Counted from the stretch's first letter, positions 24,603-34,079 are shown. The stretch: DNA of 64,000 bases from JBBIWA01 sp037439425 (GCA_037439425.1 JBBIWA010000007.1:62001-126000); one strand, 5' to 3'. A program made the numbers and translations. The notes: a model not told the origin generated them from the letters alone.

Positions 24603-25085
24603 TTAAGAAGCAGCCTCAATCTTTGTGACGTGAATAGTTTTGTCTTTCTTGCTGACGTGTCCGGTGACTTTGACTTTTTGGCCAGCAAACTCCCGCGCTT
24701 TTGTCTGGGCCTCCTTATCAAGCAAGTAGACTATCTTGTTAGCGCGGTCAGCGAGAACGAAATAGCCACCGCCATCCACGCATTTGAGTGTGCAATCTTT
24801 GTCGTTACCCATCCCCATCGGATGTTGCAGGCCACACTGGCTGTCACCAATGTAGCCGACTACAGAGCTCTCTTTGCCGGTCTTGATGAACTTGGCTGAG
24901 CAGGGATTGAGCGCTTTCTTAGCACATGGGTTACAAGGATTCTGTGCCTGCTTCTTCGCGCAGGGGTTGCAAGGGTTCTGAGCCTTGCCGGCACAGGGAT
25001 TGGCCGGTTTTTTAGCCTGCGGTGGAGCAGCCAAAGCTGTCATCACCAGGAGCATAGACGCGATGATCAATGAAAATCTCCTCAT
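24603..25085 (-). CDS. Secreted Cys-rich protein with NPC repeats and a DUF5818-like domain
   Basis: 160 residues. A signal peptide (residues 1-20, RRFSLIIASMLLVMTALA) is followed by a repeat zone at about 25-55 in which NPC or NPCAKK recurs six times. A C-terminal domain follows, with VGYIGDSQCGLQH, KDCTLKCVDGGGYFVLAD and FAGQKVKVTGHVS, resembling the small OB-like DUF5818 domain common in Acidobacteriota. The regular Cys spacing suggests metal binding or disulfide linking in the envelope. I start at the ATG at 25085, behind a perfect AGGAGG; the frame upstream belongs to a duplicated leader. Function unknown. Confidence 0.85.
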   Translation of the reverse strand: MRRFSLIIASMLLVMTALAAPPQAKKPANPCAGKAQNPCNPCAKKQAQNPCNPCAKKALNPCSAKFIKTGKESSVVGYIGDSQCGLQHPMGMGNDKDCTLKCVDGGGYFVLADRANKIVYLLDKEAQTKAREFAGQKVKVTGHVSKKDKTIHVTKIEAAS

Positions 25086-25193
25086 TGGTTCCTCCTTGGA
25101 TTGAAAGGTTGAAAATGCCACTGAGACTTCCCTACCAAATTGGTTCCTCCTTGGATTGAAAGGTTGAAAATGCCACTGAGACTTCCCTACCGA
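25084..25193. repeat. 55-bp tandem duplication of the 5' leader of the Cys-rich protein gene
   Basis: Positions 25084-25138 and 25139-25193 are identical except at the end of the unit. Each carries a copy of the ribosome-binding site (CCTCC on the plus strand). Only the copy next to the ATG at 25085 can serve the gene. Confidence 0.9.
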
Positions 25194-25685
25194 AATAACC
25201 GCGTTTGGGAGTGAGTTATTCCCTGGGGCTGGAAAATTTTTCAACCTGTGCAAGTGGGGTGATCCCCTTGACGACAGTGAGGGGGGCTGTGGCCTGGCTG
25301 CCGCCAGGTTGTGATAGAACGATTCGCAGATTGAGGGGATTCAAAAAACACTGGCCCAGGTCGAATTGGGGGGGCTTGAGATGCCCTATCTGCCAGTCAC
25401 TACTGCCCTTATCCAGAGACGTGGCCCGCCTGCTTAAGTCGGGCCGCGTGCACAGGGAATAAGATGGCCCTTTGTTGGATTATTCTTTATGGCAAATCGA
25501 GCCCTGCGTTTCACCGATGACTATTTTCGGTGGCGATGTCGTTCGGATGGTTGAAAGGGGAGGGCCAATTAAGAGCCAGGTGTTGCGGCAGGGGAGCTGC
25601 AGAGAATTCGTTCTTACTCCTTCCATCCCCTCCTCTCCTTACAGAGGGGCGAGAGTAAGGGCCCCAAAGGGGGAAGTGAAAAGTC
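25194..25685. promoter_or_regulatory. Divergent intergenic region before the Crp-family gene
   Basis: About 490 bases between divergent genes, so it should contain both promoters. A hairpin CCCCTC (25627-25632)/GAGGGG (25644-25649) lies just before the GGGGGAAG ribosome-binding site of the Crp-family gene. No clear promoter boxes or reading frame were identified. Confidence 0.4.
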
Positions 25686-26495
25686 ATGAAGACCTATGCC
25701 CCATATACGCAAAGTGAAGAGGGCCTCGATCCACGAGGTTTTCCGCCGCTACTGAACTTGCCGCATGTTGAAGGTGACTTCCACCGCGGAGCCAGAATTT
25801 ATGCCTTCGATGACCCGGCCAATCATATCTACTTGGTCATCAGTGGGCGGGTGAAGATTGTCCGCGCTTCTGTCGCTGGTCGCAATAAGATTATCGCGAT
25901 CCGTCACCGCGGCGACATTTTTGGCGAACTGGCGCTGGCTGGCAGTAGAGTTGAGCCTCGTCGCAGCGATGAGGCAGTGGCACTGGAGAGGACGCGGGTA
26001 GCTATCATCCGCACGGAAGATTTCTGGCAAACTCAGGGTCACAATCCTGCCGTCTGGCAGCACCTTCTCTGGCTTTTGGCTACACGTTTAGTTGAGGCCT
26101 ATCGCCAGATCGAAGGGCTCGTTTTCGAGGATACTCAACACCGCCTGGCACACACCTTGCTCGATCTTTCCCGCGCCGCCTCGCGCGCCGGAGAGACGCG
26201 TCTTCGGTTGATCCATACTGAATTGGCCGAGCTGATCGGCTCCTCGCGTGAAGTGGTGACCTCACTGATGCTGGCGCTGAGCAAACGGGGATTGCTGGAC
26301 TACAGACGAGGTGAGATTCAACCGCACCTGCCGCAGCTTGCTCAGTTTCTCTCAAAAGGTATAGATTCTACCTATGTGGGGTCGTCGGCTGGGCTGATCA
26401 ACAACCAGGATTCGTCTTGGGCCGAGCGCCAAACGAACAGCACCTTGAGGCCCAAGTCTGCCATGCGCCGGTCGCGGGTCACTGTCCCCGACTAG
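25686..26495 (+). CDS. Crp/Fnr-family transcription regulator
   Basis: 269 residues. The cyclic-nucleotide-binding beta-roll runs from about residue 22 to 115 (IYLVISGRVKIVRASVAGRNKIIAIRHR in part, GDIFGELAL). A dimerisation helix follows, then a Crp-type helix-turn-helix (LIHTELAELIGSSREVVTSLMLAL) and a wing (LDYRRGEIQ). There are no cysteines at all, so it is not an Fnr-type iron-sulfur oxygen sensor. A tail of about 45 residues beyond the usual end is low in structure. A GGGGGAAG site precedes the ATG. Targets are unknown; the divergent Cys-rich protein gene is a candidate. Confidence 0.9.
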   Translation: MKTYAPYTQSEEGLDPRGFPPLLNLPHVEGDFHRGARIYAFDDPANHIYLVISGRVKIVRASVAGRNKIIAIRHRGDIFGELALAGSRVEPRRSDEAVALERTRVAIIRTEDFWQTQGHNPAVWQHLLWLLATRLVEAYRQIEGLVFEDTQHRLAHTLLDLSRAASRAGETRLRLIHTELAELIGSSREVVTSLMLALSKRGLLDYRRGEIQPHLPQLAQFLSKGIDSTYVGSSAGLINNQDSSWAERQTNSTLRPKSAMRRSRVTVPD

Positions 26496-26538
26496 TAGAA
26501 CCGGGACTGAGCAGGGGTGGCCACCGCCCGTTCGATAC

Positions 26539-28896
26539 CTATGGCTTGTGGGCTTTCTTCAACTCCGCCAGCTTGGCAAACGGATTGTTGAAGGCTACCG
26601 GTTTCTTCTCTGCCGGAGGCTTCTGGTCATCGCGCTTGCGACTTCGCTGTTGCGCACCTTGCGGTTTGCGGTCTTGAGACGGTTCAGCTTTTCGCTCGCG
26701 CGCTGGAGCAGGTTCTACTTTGTTCTTCATCGAAAGTGAGATCTGGTTCTTCTCGAGGTTGACTTCCAGCACGCGCACCGTGACGCGATCACCGGGGCTG
26801 ACCACTTCGCGCGGGTCTTTGATGAAGCGATCACTCAGTTGCGAGATGTGCACCAGGCCGTCCTGATGGACGCCGATATCTACAAACGCGCCGAAGTTGG
26901 TCACGTTAGTGACGATGCCCGGGCAGAGCATGCCGGGTTGCAGGTCTTTCAGCTCGTGAATATCCTCGCGGTACTGGAAAGCCACAAACTCCTCGCGCGG
27001 ATCACGGCCTGGCTTTTCCAGCTCCTTGATGATGTCCTCGAAGGTAAATTCACCGACCTCCTGGCGCAACTCTTCGGCTTGCTTGACCAGCTCGGCACCA
27101 GCTCCGAGGAGATCTTTGACGCTTCGATTGAGTCGTTCGGCCAGCTTCTCCAGCACCGGGTAACGCTCCGGATGAATGCCCGTATTGTCTAGCGGATGAT
27201 CGCCGCCGGGAATGCGTAGGAATCCGGCCGCCTGCTCGAAGCTCTTCTTGCTGAAGCGCGGGACGTCCAGAAGCTGCTGGCGCGAACGGAACAACCCCTT
27301 CTCGTTCCGATACTGAACGATCTTTTTCGCCAGCGCAGGGCCAATGCCTGAAACGTGCGCCAGCAGGTGGTAAGAGGCCGTGTTGAGATTGACTCCAACT
27401 GCATTCACGCAGGAGTCAACTACCAGCTCCAGACTCTTCCTGAGCGAATGCGAGGCCACGTCGTGCTGATACTGTCCCACACCGATGCTACGGGGATCAA
27501 TCTTGACCAGCTCAGCCAGCGGGTCTTGCAAGCGACGAGCAATCGAGATCGCGCCGCGCACCGTGAGATCCAGCTCGGGGAACTCTTCGCGCGCTGCTTC
27601 GCTCGCGCTGTAGACGCTCGCACCTGCTTCGTTGACCATTACTACGGGGACCGCAAGCCCCTGCTCTTTCAGCGCAGCACGAATGAAACTTTCGGTTTCG
27701 CGTCCCCCGGTTCCGTTGCCTACGGCAATCGCCCGGATGTTGCCATTCTTCACCACCTCGCCCAGCAGTTGTTTTGACTTCTCTTTCTCACTCTCCGTTT
27801 GCAGATAGATCACGCTGCTGGCGAGGTATTTGCCCGAGTCGTCCACGACGGCGAGCTTACAGCCGGTGCGAATACCGGGATCCACCCCGAGCACGGCTTT
27901 GGGGCCGAATGGGGGAGCCAGCAGCAGCTTTCTCACATTTTCTGCGAAGACTTTGATCGCTGCTTCGTCGGCCACTTCTTTGAGCGCGCGATGGACTTCG
28001 GTCTCGATGCTAGGCAGGACATAAGCCTTGAGCGCAAGGCGTGCGGCGCGCAGCAGCAGATCAGCGCCTTCCCAGTCCACGACGGTGCAGGCAGCCTGCT
28101 CGAATGGTTTCAGCAACCGCTCTTCATAAGCTTCATCATCAGGCGCGCCGCCTATCGAAAGCGTCAGTTCTTCTTCCGTCCAACCGCGCCGCATAGCCAG
28201 GTAGCGGTGCGAGTTTTGCGGCTGCAAGAGCGAGTGGATGCTTTCGTGATAATCGAAGTAGTGCTCATACTTGCTGTTGGGTTTGGCCTTCTCGGCTCTG
28301 CGTGTAATGATGAATCCTTTTTCAAAGGTAGTGCGACGCACATGCTGGCGCAGTTCGGCCAGCTCTGAGAGCCGCTCGACCAAAATGTCTTGCGCGCCTT
28401 GAATAGCAGCTTCGGCATCGTTGATACCTTTCTCCGGGTTATAAAAGGCGAGCGCAAACAGCAGCAGCGTCTGTCCCGGCTGCGGCCTCTCGGTGCCGTG
28501 GCCGCAATTCCAGATCCAATCGGCAAAAGGCTCCAGCCCGGCCTCTTTAGCCACCGTGGCTTTGGTCTTGCGCTTCTGTTTGTAGGGCAGATAGAGGTCT
28601 TCGAGCGCGTCGAGATCAAAGCTTGCCAGAATCTGCTCTTTCAACTCAGGCGTGAGCTTCTGCTGGCGCTCGATCTCGCTGAGGATGAAGGCCTGCCGTT
28701 TGAGAATCGCATCCCAGCGTTCTTTGCTCGCGAGCACTTTCTGGATTGAGACTTCATCGAGGTTGCCCGTCTGCTCCTTGCGGTAACGGGCGATGAAAGG
28801 AATGGTCGCACCTTCCTCGGTCAAGCGCAGAACAGCCGCAGCGGATGCGGGCGAAATATCAGGATGAATCGTTTGGAACCAGGTTTCAAAGTTCAT
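26539..28896 (-). CDS. tex: Tex-family RNA-binding transcription accessory protein
   Basis: 785 residues, the usual Tex length. The N-terminal Tex domain has IPFIARYRKEQTG. The YqgF/RNase H-like domain begins at VLGVDPGIRTGCKLAVVD. Helix-hairpin-helix motifs follow (SGIGPALAKKIVQYR and FSKKSFEQAAGFLRI), then the S1 RNA-binding domain (GIVTNVTNFGAFVDIGVHQDG, HISQLSDRF). The C-terminus is a basic disordered tail. I start at 28896, seven bases after AGGAG; the frame upstream is unrelated. Tex binds nucleic acid and elongating RNA polymerase. Confidence 0.95.
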   Translation of the reverse strand: MNFETWFQTIHPDISPASAAAVLRLTEEGATIPFIARYRKEQTGNLDEVSIQKVLASKERWDAILKRQAFILSEIERQQKLTPELKEQILASFDLDALEDLYLPYKQKRKTKATVAKEAGLEPFADWIWNCGHGTERPQPGQTLLLFALAFYNPEKGINDAEAAIQGAQDILVERLSELAELRQHVRRTTFEKGFIITRRAEKAKPNSKYEHYFDYHESIHSLLQPQNSHRYLAMRRGWTEEELTLSIGGAPDDEAYEERLLKPFEQAACTVVDWEGADLLLRAARLALKAYVLPSIETEVHRALKEVADEAAIKVFAENVRKLLLAPPFGPKAVLGVDPGIRTGCKLAVVDDSGKYLASSVIYLQTESEKEKSKQLLGEVVKNGNIRAIAVGNGTGGRETESFIRAALKEQGLAVPVVMVNEAGASVYSASEAAREEFPELDLTVRGAISIARRLQDPLAELVKIDPRSIGVGQYQHDVASHSLRKSLELVVDSCVNAVGVNLNTASYHLLAHVSGIGPALAKKIVQYRNEKGLFRSRQQLLDVPRFSKKSFEQAAGFLRIPGGDHPLDNTGIHPERYPVLEKLAERLNRSVKDLLGAGAELVKQAEELRQEVGEFTFEDIIKELEKPGRDPREEFVAFQYREDIHELKDLQPGMLCPGIVTNVTNFGAFVDIGVHQDGLVHISQLSDRFIKDPREVVSPGDRVTVRVLEVNLEKNQISLSMKNKVEPAPARERKAEPSQDRKPQGAQQRSRKRDDQKPPAEKKPVAFNNPFAKLAELKKAHKP

Positions 28897-29045
28897 GGAT
28901 AACTCCTGCAGAAGATGTAGGGTCAAGCGGTTAGTTGGCTCCTCTCTTGCATATGCCGCTGCGGTTTCTGAGCAAACTGCCCACCCGCTCTTCTGCTCTG
29001 CTGGGGCACTCCTGGGCAGACTGACCGCTACGGCCAGCATCGCTC

Positions 29046-31016
29046 CTATGATCCAGTGTCTATGCTTTCACTGACCAACCGGAACAAAACAGCAGGTGGG
29101 CCATCGAGCAGCCCGAACCGCTCTGAATGGCGCCGTGCGCACGCCTCGACCGTTTGAGGGTCCCGCTCCAGCCTGGCTGCAGCATCTTCCACGGAGACCA
29201 GATAATGGTTTTGCAGTAACTCAGCCATGTCTTCCGCCAGCTCGAAGTCGGCTGCGTTCTGAGTTGAGGCATTGGCCTCAGGCCGCATCTCTTCCAGCAG
29301 CTCTTTTAAGCCCAGCGGAAGATTGGCCGCTAGCCACTGCTGCACCGTTTGGAACCCTACTGTCTGGCCACAGTTGGCTAGGTCGCCTGCACTCGCTTCG
29401 GCGAGCAATTTGCGCACTGCCCCAAGAGCTGCCAGCGTCTCAACTGAAGGGCGCAGCAGGCGCCCACCCTGACTTCTTATCTCAGCGAGCCGTTGGCGTG
29501 TGACTTGGGCCGTGGCGCTGATGGGCAGGCGCTCGTCACGCAGCAAAACTAATTGGGGCAAGAGATGAGATTGCATCAGCAACCGTCGCAGCTTGGCAGC
29601 CAGGCTGGTCATATTGGTATGGTTACACAGACTCACATAAACGCGAGCCCCTGAGCTTTCAAACGCACAGCTCACATCGCGCGGCAAATCTGTGGTCAAC
29701 TGTTGCCATTCTGTCAGGTGAATTAGTCGAGGGAGTCCATCTTCGATGAGCTCTCTGCTTTGCTCGGCAGAGTAGTCGGTGATTATCTGCTGCTGCAGTT
29801 GCTCGATTTGCTCCTTCAAAGCTTTCTTCAGAAACTCTTCAATCGATGGGGGCGGCGGGAGGTCAGGTCGTAGCCTCAGCTCGAACCGCTCTGCGCAGAA
29901 GGAGAGAATTCGGCGTGCCGTAGCGCGCCCCTGAGGGCCTAGTGCTTCGTTAAGGTCTGTATCTTGTAATGGCCAGAGCGGATTGGAGTGTGTGGCCCGG
30001 AGCTGGGCGAGTGCAGCGTAAGCATCCATTCTTACCTTCACCAGTGCTTGTGCTTCCTCTCGTGTGAGCAAGAGCAGAGTATCTTGCCCGAAACTCACCA
30101 GGCGGTCCCAAGCCATATCTGGGATGGCCCGTCGTAACGCTTCAAGAAATTGGGACTGGATGCAGGAGATCAAGAGAGCATTGCTCGTTTGGTTGAAAAG
30201 CGCAGTGATCAGTTGCCCGAAAGCGAACAGCCCGGCTTGATCCTGTGGGTCAAGTTGGAGCGCTTCTACCTGATCGAAGCAAAAGACTAAAGGGAACTGC
30301 GGCCCGGCCAGGCGGCTCAAAGCCAGCACTATCTCGCGCGCTTTATCCTCTTGCCCCATTTCATCTTCATCTCCCGCTCCGACCCCCAGGCGCTTGAGCA
30401 CCTCCTCCGGCAGATCATCTCCGCGCAGCCAAGCGCGAGCCTCTCGGACGTGCCGTTGCAGTAACAGATGGCCGATGATGGTGCAGAAGTTGATGTCGAA
30501 TGGCACCTGTGTTTGCTGCCCCAACCGATCGAAGAGTAGTTCCAGCTCGCGAGCTGGCCGATTGCTAGCTTCCCGTCTCATCCCGTCGAGCAAAGCCTGA
30601 GCGTCCGCCGTCTGGCACTCGGCCAGGCGATAGAGCATGATCTGCTCGAACTGGGAGCTTCCATTCATGGGGCGCAACAAATCATCCACCAAGCGGCGTC
30701 GCAGGTAACGCCACATCAGGTGCGGGCTGGTTTGCAAAAGGACGGAGATAAACGCCCCACCAGGTTGTCCTGGTGATTGGGCAGACGAAGCGAGGTGGGC
30801 GTGCAACCGGGCAAGCAGATGAGTCTTGCCACTGCCCGCTTCTCCCATAATGAGGAGGGAAGCTGTCTTACCCTGCGACCGCACATAATCGAGAGCTTGG
30901 CGGCAACGCTCGAAAGCGCGGGCGTGAATTTCCGGCACGTCAGCGAAGACTGGTTGCCAGGGGTCAGTTGCAACCGTATTGCGAAACGGATTGGGAAGAG
31001 CAATCAGTGGGCTCAT
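29046..31016 (-). CDS. Large P-loop (AAA/ORC-like) ATPase of unknown system
   Basis: 656 residues. Walker A is GEAGSGKT at residues 58-65, preceded by LLIM. Walker B-like LVFCFDQVEAL lies around residue 250, followed by a sensor-like strand ALLISCIQSQF. The middle has Leu/Gln-rich helices (KEQIEQLQQQIITDY). The C-terminal third looks like small helical DNA-binding modules (VSVEDAAARLERDPQTVEACARR in part). The start is at 31016, five bases after AGGAG. The upstream partner gene (31284-32195) encodes winged helices. The pair resembles regulator/ATPase modules of bacterial conflict systems, but I cannot assign a named system. Confidence 0.75.
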   Translation of the reverse strand: MSPLIALPNPFRNTVATDPWQPVFADVPEIHARAFERCRQALDYVRSQGKTASLLIMGEAGSGKTHLLARLHAHLASSAQSPGQPGGAFISVLLQTSPHLMWRYLRRRLVDDLLRPMNGSSQFEQIMLYRLAECQTADAQALLDGMRREASNRPARELELLFDRLGQQTQVPFDINFCTIIGHLLLQRHVREARAWLRGDDLPEEVLKRLGVGAGDEDEMGQEDKAREIVLALSRLAGPQFPLVFCFDQVEALQLDPQDQAGLFAFGQLITALFNQTSNALLISCIQSQFLEALRRAIPDMAWDRLVSFGQDTLLLLTREEAQALVKVRMDAYAALAQLRATHSNPLWPLQDTDLNEALGPQGRATARRILSFCAERFELRLRPDLPPPPSIEEFLKKALKEQIEQLQQQIITDYSAEQSRELIEDGLPRLIHLTEWQQLTTDLPRDVSCAFESSGARVYVSLCNHTNMTSLAAKLRRLLMQSHLLPQLVLLRDERLPISATAQVTRQRLAEIRSQGGRLLRPSVETLAALGAVRKLLAEASAGDLANCGQTVGFQTVQQWLAANLPLGLKELLEEMRPEANASTQNAADFELAEDMAELLQNHYLVSVEDAAARLERDPQTVEACARRHSERFGLLDGPPAVLFRLVSESIDTGS

Positions 31017-31283
31017 CTCAGCTCCTGCGGAAGAGGTCCGACAAACTGTCACTTTGTCGTGGCTCTTCGCAGCGCGCACTCTGCGGGATAAGTCATGTGC
31101 CATCTTGAAGGAGGATTGAAGCTCGCACCCTCTTGGAAAGAGGATCGAAGATCGCCACATCCCCCGGTCTTCGATCCTCAATGCTCGATCTTCGCAGCCT
31201 CTCCTAGATGGGGGGAACGACAAACTGAAGTTGGTCGGACATCGTGCGCTGCATGTTCATAGTTTCAGGGCAAGGGGCTCGCC

Positions 31284-32195
31284 TCAGCTCCTCAGGACGA
31301 TGCCGTTGTAGTAGTTGCCCTGGCCGTCAGATACTAGCTCCTCTCTCTCGGCTTCGCTGAGAATACTCGGATGGTGATGGCGGGTCAAATCGACCCGGCC
31401 TTGCGCAAATAGTTGAAGCGCCCCGTTATCAAAGGTAGCTTTGTCAGAGATCTGAGTCTTCAGTGCCTGGCGCAGCTCGCGCAAAGATACCAGCGCTCCA
31501 TTGGCAGCAGCCGGTTCAATTTTCACCATTGCCGCGAGAATTAATTGAGCGACTCTGCTGATATCAACCTCTAGGTGATCTCCTTCGCTCGTTTCAGTAG
31601 TCCAAGCCTGTTGCAATAGCTCACGTGCCGCAGCGGAGAGGTCCGCGGTTGTTATCCCGGCCGGAGCGAGTTTCTTGGCCAACTTGTCAAGCTCTTTTGC
31701 CAGCTCTTTGTCCAATTTCTCTCTCAGTTTGCGAACTGGCCCCTGCAAGTATTGGCGCGGATCGGGCGGGTGCACGCTGAGCAAGGAACCTTTGCCGGTA
31801 AGGGCCGGTAGTTTGTAGACCCGTCTTTCCTCGATCAATTGCTTCAGCATCCGTTGGCGTATGTTATCGGGCCAGTCAACGAGAAGGCTTTTGAATTTCT
31901 CTTGGAGTTGTTTCTGGGTCAGAGGTTGGTTGGCGATCGCTTCCAGGATCCGAGCGCATGCCTCTTCTTCAAGTTCGGGGAGCCAGTAGTAGATGGATCT
32001 GCCACGGCTGCTGGATCGAATTTGTTCGCGGCTGATCAGCTCATCCAGGAGTTGCTTCACTCCTCCCTTCGGTGGCCGGAGGGCTTTAGGCAGCGCAGAC
32101 CATAATTTGGTCGCGGCTAGTGGTTGCTTAGCTTGCTGAAGCGCTTTCAGCAGCAAGCCAGCTTCACCCGAAGTCGCAGCTTGAGCATTCATCAT
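31284..32195 (-). CDS. Winged-helix protein paired with the P-loop ATPase
   Basis: 303 residues. At least two winged-helix-like units lie in the N-terminal half (LLLKALQQAKQPLAATKLW...LLDELISREQI and ILEAIANQPLTQKQLQEKF...LKQLIEERRVYKL). A charged helical segment (KLREKLDKELAKELDKLAKK) follows, then a domain ending GQGNYYNGIVLRS. No family name was recognised. It is 267 bases upstream of the ATPase gene on the same strand, so likely co-transcribed. I infer DNA binding and a partnership with the ATPase. Confidence 0.7.
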   Translation of the reverse strand: MMNAQAATSGEAGLLLKALQQAKQPLAATKLWSALPKALRPPKGGVKQLLDELISREQIRSSSRGRSIYYWLPELEEEACARILEAIANQPLTQKQLQEKFKSLLVDWPDNIRQRMLKQLIEERRVYKLPALTGKGSLLSVHPPDPRQYLQGPVRKLREKLDKELAKELDKLAKKLAPAGITTADLSAAARELLQQAWTTETSEGDHLEVDISRVAQLILAAMVKIEPAAANGALVSLRELRQALKTQISDKATFDNGALQLFAQGRVDLTRHHHPSILSEAEREELVSDGQGNYYNGIVLRS

Positions 32196-32241
32196 CGCTA
32201 TCCGTTATGAATGATGGGCATCTGATTGCCACTTTGTGATG

Positions 32242-32349
32242 CTAGTGGAGGGAATATTTCGCGGCATCCTCACGCTCTTTTAAGCCGGGTAGGAGCTGCG
32301 ACAGTTTGAACAGGCCAGCCTCGTAAGTCGCTTCAATAATGATGTTCAT
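32242..32349 (-). pseudogene. DUF104 (AF2212-like antitoxin) remnant
   Basis: A 35-residue frame, MNIIIEATYEAGLFKLSQLL followed by PGLKERED, matches the N-terminal half of DUF104 small antitoxins (IEAxYExGxFKPxxxLxLKE). The end (AAKYSLH) departs from the family's beta-strand ending, suggesting truncation or frame loss. A strong AGGAGGG site precedes the ATG. No PIN-domain toxin follows, although DUF104 genes usually precede one. The frame upstream to 32601 has no similarity. Confidence 0.55.
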
Positions 32350-32720
32350 TCTCTTGCCCTCCTGATTCTGGCATTTTACGCCGCCTTCTTCTAAAGGTCT
32401 AGCTCCCGACACTCCTAGCCGCCACTTGGCGGTTTCGCTGCGGGCAATTTGCCTGTCCTGAAGCAAGGCGAGGCTTTTTTGGAAGGGGGACAACAGGCAA
32501 TCTACGCCTGCTGCTGCCAAGGCGTCCAATACTTTGTTGCTCTTGCGGTGATAACTGGTAAGTCTCTGCTGAATTCTACTCTGAGCTTCTTGCTGACTCA
32601 CTGCTCTGTCTGGTGCATGTGGATTCTGGCTTTTTGAACTCTAAATCAGCGATCGCTCTCCCAATGTAATCGAACAACAGACCTCGGACGAGCCTCATCC
32701 GGTCCCCCCCGCAAAGCAGG

Positions 32721-32743
32721 ACGGGCGCCACGAAGGCGCCCGT
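32721..32743 (-). terminator. GC-rich hairpin after tRNA-Pro
   Basis: ACGGGCGCC and GGCGCCCGT pair perfectly around a five-base loop, 20 bases downstream of the tRNA-Pro gene on the minus strand. The following T-tract is poor, so termination would be weak or need help. Confidence 0.5.
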
Positions 32744-32762
32744 AGATCCTGGCCCAAAGTAA

Positions 32763-32838
<76 letters not shown>

Positions 32839-32910
32839 GCAAATGTGCAGGGGGAAGCCAACAGATGAAGCTCTTCAGAAGCTGTTGACGGTGTCAGCTT
32901 GAGGAGCGGC

Positions 32911-33396
32911 TTAATCGCTCGGCTTCGCACTTCGGGCCTCATCTATAACATCGCGATTGAGCATTGTCAACATATCCTCCAGCATCAGTCTGAGACGCTG
33001 AAGGGCATCTCGAGAAAGGGGCCGCGTGGGACTAGCCGACTGAGGCGGGGCAGGTTCAGGATCCAGTGTTTGTGGCGCGAGCGCCTCCATTTCGCTCGCT
33101 CTGGCATTAGGCGGGACCACTTTCAGTTTGGTGGCTCCAGCGCGCCCTTCCCCAGCCAGCTTGCGCTTGGCTCCGGCAATGGTATACCCATCCTCGTAAA
33201 GCAATTCTTTGATCCGCAGCGCCATCTCTACATCCTTGCGCCGATAGGTACGCTGTCCTGCACTGTTCTTCTGCGGCTGAAGCATGGGAAACTCTGATTC
33301 CCAATAGCGGAGCACATGCGCCTGGACTCCGACAATCTCACATACTTCACCGATCTTAAAGAAGAGCTTGTCCGGAATGGCAGAAGCAGTTTGCAT
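32911..33396 (-). CDS. MerR-family transcription regulator (IHF-linked type)
   Basis: 161 residues. The N-terminal MerR helix-turn-helix is FFKIGEVCEIVGVQAHVLRYWE followed by EFPMLQPQKNSAGQRTYRRKDV. After a dimerisation helix (LLYEDGYTIAGAKRKL) comes a Pro/Ala-rich linker and a short C-terminal helix. There is no effector-binding domain. Such short MerR proteins commonly lie next to an IHF-alpha-like gene and tRNA-Pro, exactly as here. I start at 33396 (MQTASAIPD); the upstream frame overlaps the IHF-like gene and is unsupported. Confidence 0.9.
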   Translation of the reverse strand: MQTASAIPDKLFFKIGEVCEIVGVQAHVLRYWESEFPMLQPQKNSAGQRTYRRKDVEMALRIKELLYEDGYTIAGAKRKLAGEGRAGATKLKVVPPNARASEMEALAPQTLDPEPAPPQSASPTRPLSRDALQRLRLMLEDMLTMLNRDVIDEARSAKPSD

Positions 33397-33458
33397 GGCA
33401 GTGAATATGGAGCGGCAAAAGTGAGTGGCCTTCAAAGACTCTCTCCTTGAGAGGCTCT

Positions 33459-33743
33459 TCACCCTTCACCAAAAACTATAGCTTTCAGCGCGCGCGAAGG
33501 GCGGAAGATCAGCGCGCGTCGTTCGGGTAGCTGAATTGTTTCACCAGTAACCGGGTTACGTCCACGACGCGAACGGCGATGCACTACCTGCAGCGTGCCA
33601 AAGCCGACAATGTGAATCTGCCTACCATCCAGCAGTTTGTTTTTGATGGTATTGAACAGTATATCCACGATGCGCCGTGCTTCCTGATGAGAGATTCCAC
33701 CATGCCGTTGGTAAACAGCATGTGCTAGGTCTGCTTTGGTCAT
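33459..33743 (-). CDS. HU/IHF-family DNA-bending protein (IHF-alpha-like)
   Basis: 94 residues: MTKADLAHAVYQRHGGISHQ at the start, an HU/IHF core with VDILFNTIKNKLLDG and IHIVGFGTLQVVHRRSRRGR, the DNA-intercalating RNPVTGETI arm, and a final RPSRALK. IHF and HU bend DNA and organise the nucleoid. The start at 33743 is behind GAGGGAAG. Placement before the MerR-family gene resembles ihfA in other bacteria, but I leave the symbol open because a homodimeric HU-like role is possible. Confidence 0.93.
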   Translation of the reverse strand: MTKADLAHAVYQRHGGISHQEARRIVDILFNTIKNKLLDGRQIHIVGFGTLQVVHRRSRRGRNPVTGETIQLPERRALIFRPSRALKAIVFGEG

Positions 33744-34073
33744 CGCAGCTTCCCTCGATAAAAGCTGATTAGGAAGGAAATATGTTACGGCTTTTCGCAG
33801 CGGGGTGTCAACCACTGTTTTTGGAAGAGCTAGCTATGGGTTCCAGCTTGGAAGCTCATCCCCTTTCACGGAATTTATCTTCGCCCTTCTGACCGGGGAC
33901 TGATCTGCTGCAGCTAGAGTGTCTGCGCCCTGCTCAAGACCGTTATCCGAAAAGATGGATAAAAATCCGAGATTCTGTACTACTGAGCGGCAGAGGAATT
34001 TTTCTTGATTTGCCTAAGTAGCTGAATCAGCAAGGGCAATTTTGTTCGAGCAGGGTCTAAGGAAGTGAGGCAT
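33744..34073. other. Upstream region of the IHF-like gene, no gene seen
   Basis: No convincing reading frame on either strand. It must contain the minus-strand promoter of the IHF-like gene and lies just before the candidate small RNA. Confidence 0.4.
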
Positions 34074-34079
34074 TATAAT
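34074..34079 (+). promoter_or_regulatory. Consensus -10 box (TATAAT) of the candidate small RNA
   Basis: A perfect TATAAT lies about 125 bases before a strong plus-strand terminator with no coding frame between. A good -35 box at the normal spacing is not visible (CAGGGT at 17 bp). Confidence 0.45.

Noticed and set aside
25686..26495. Oxygen-sensing Fnr
   Set aside because: The protein has no cysteine residues and cannot hold the Fnr iron-sulfur cluster.
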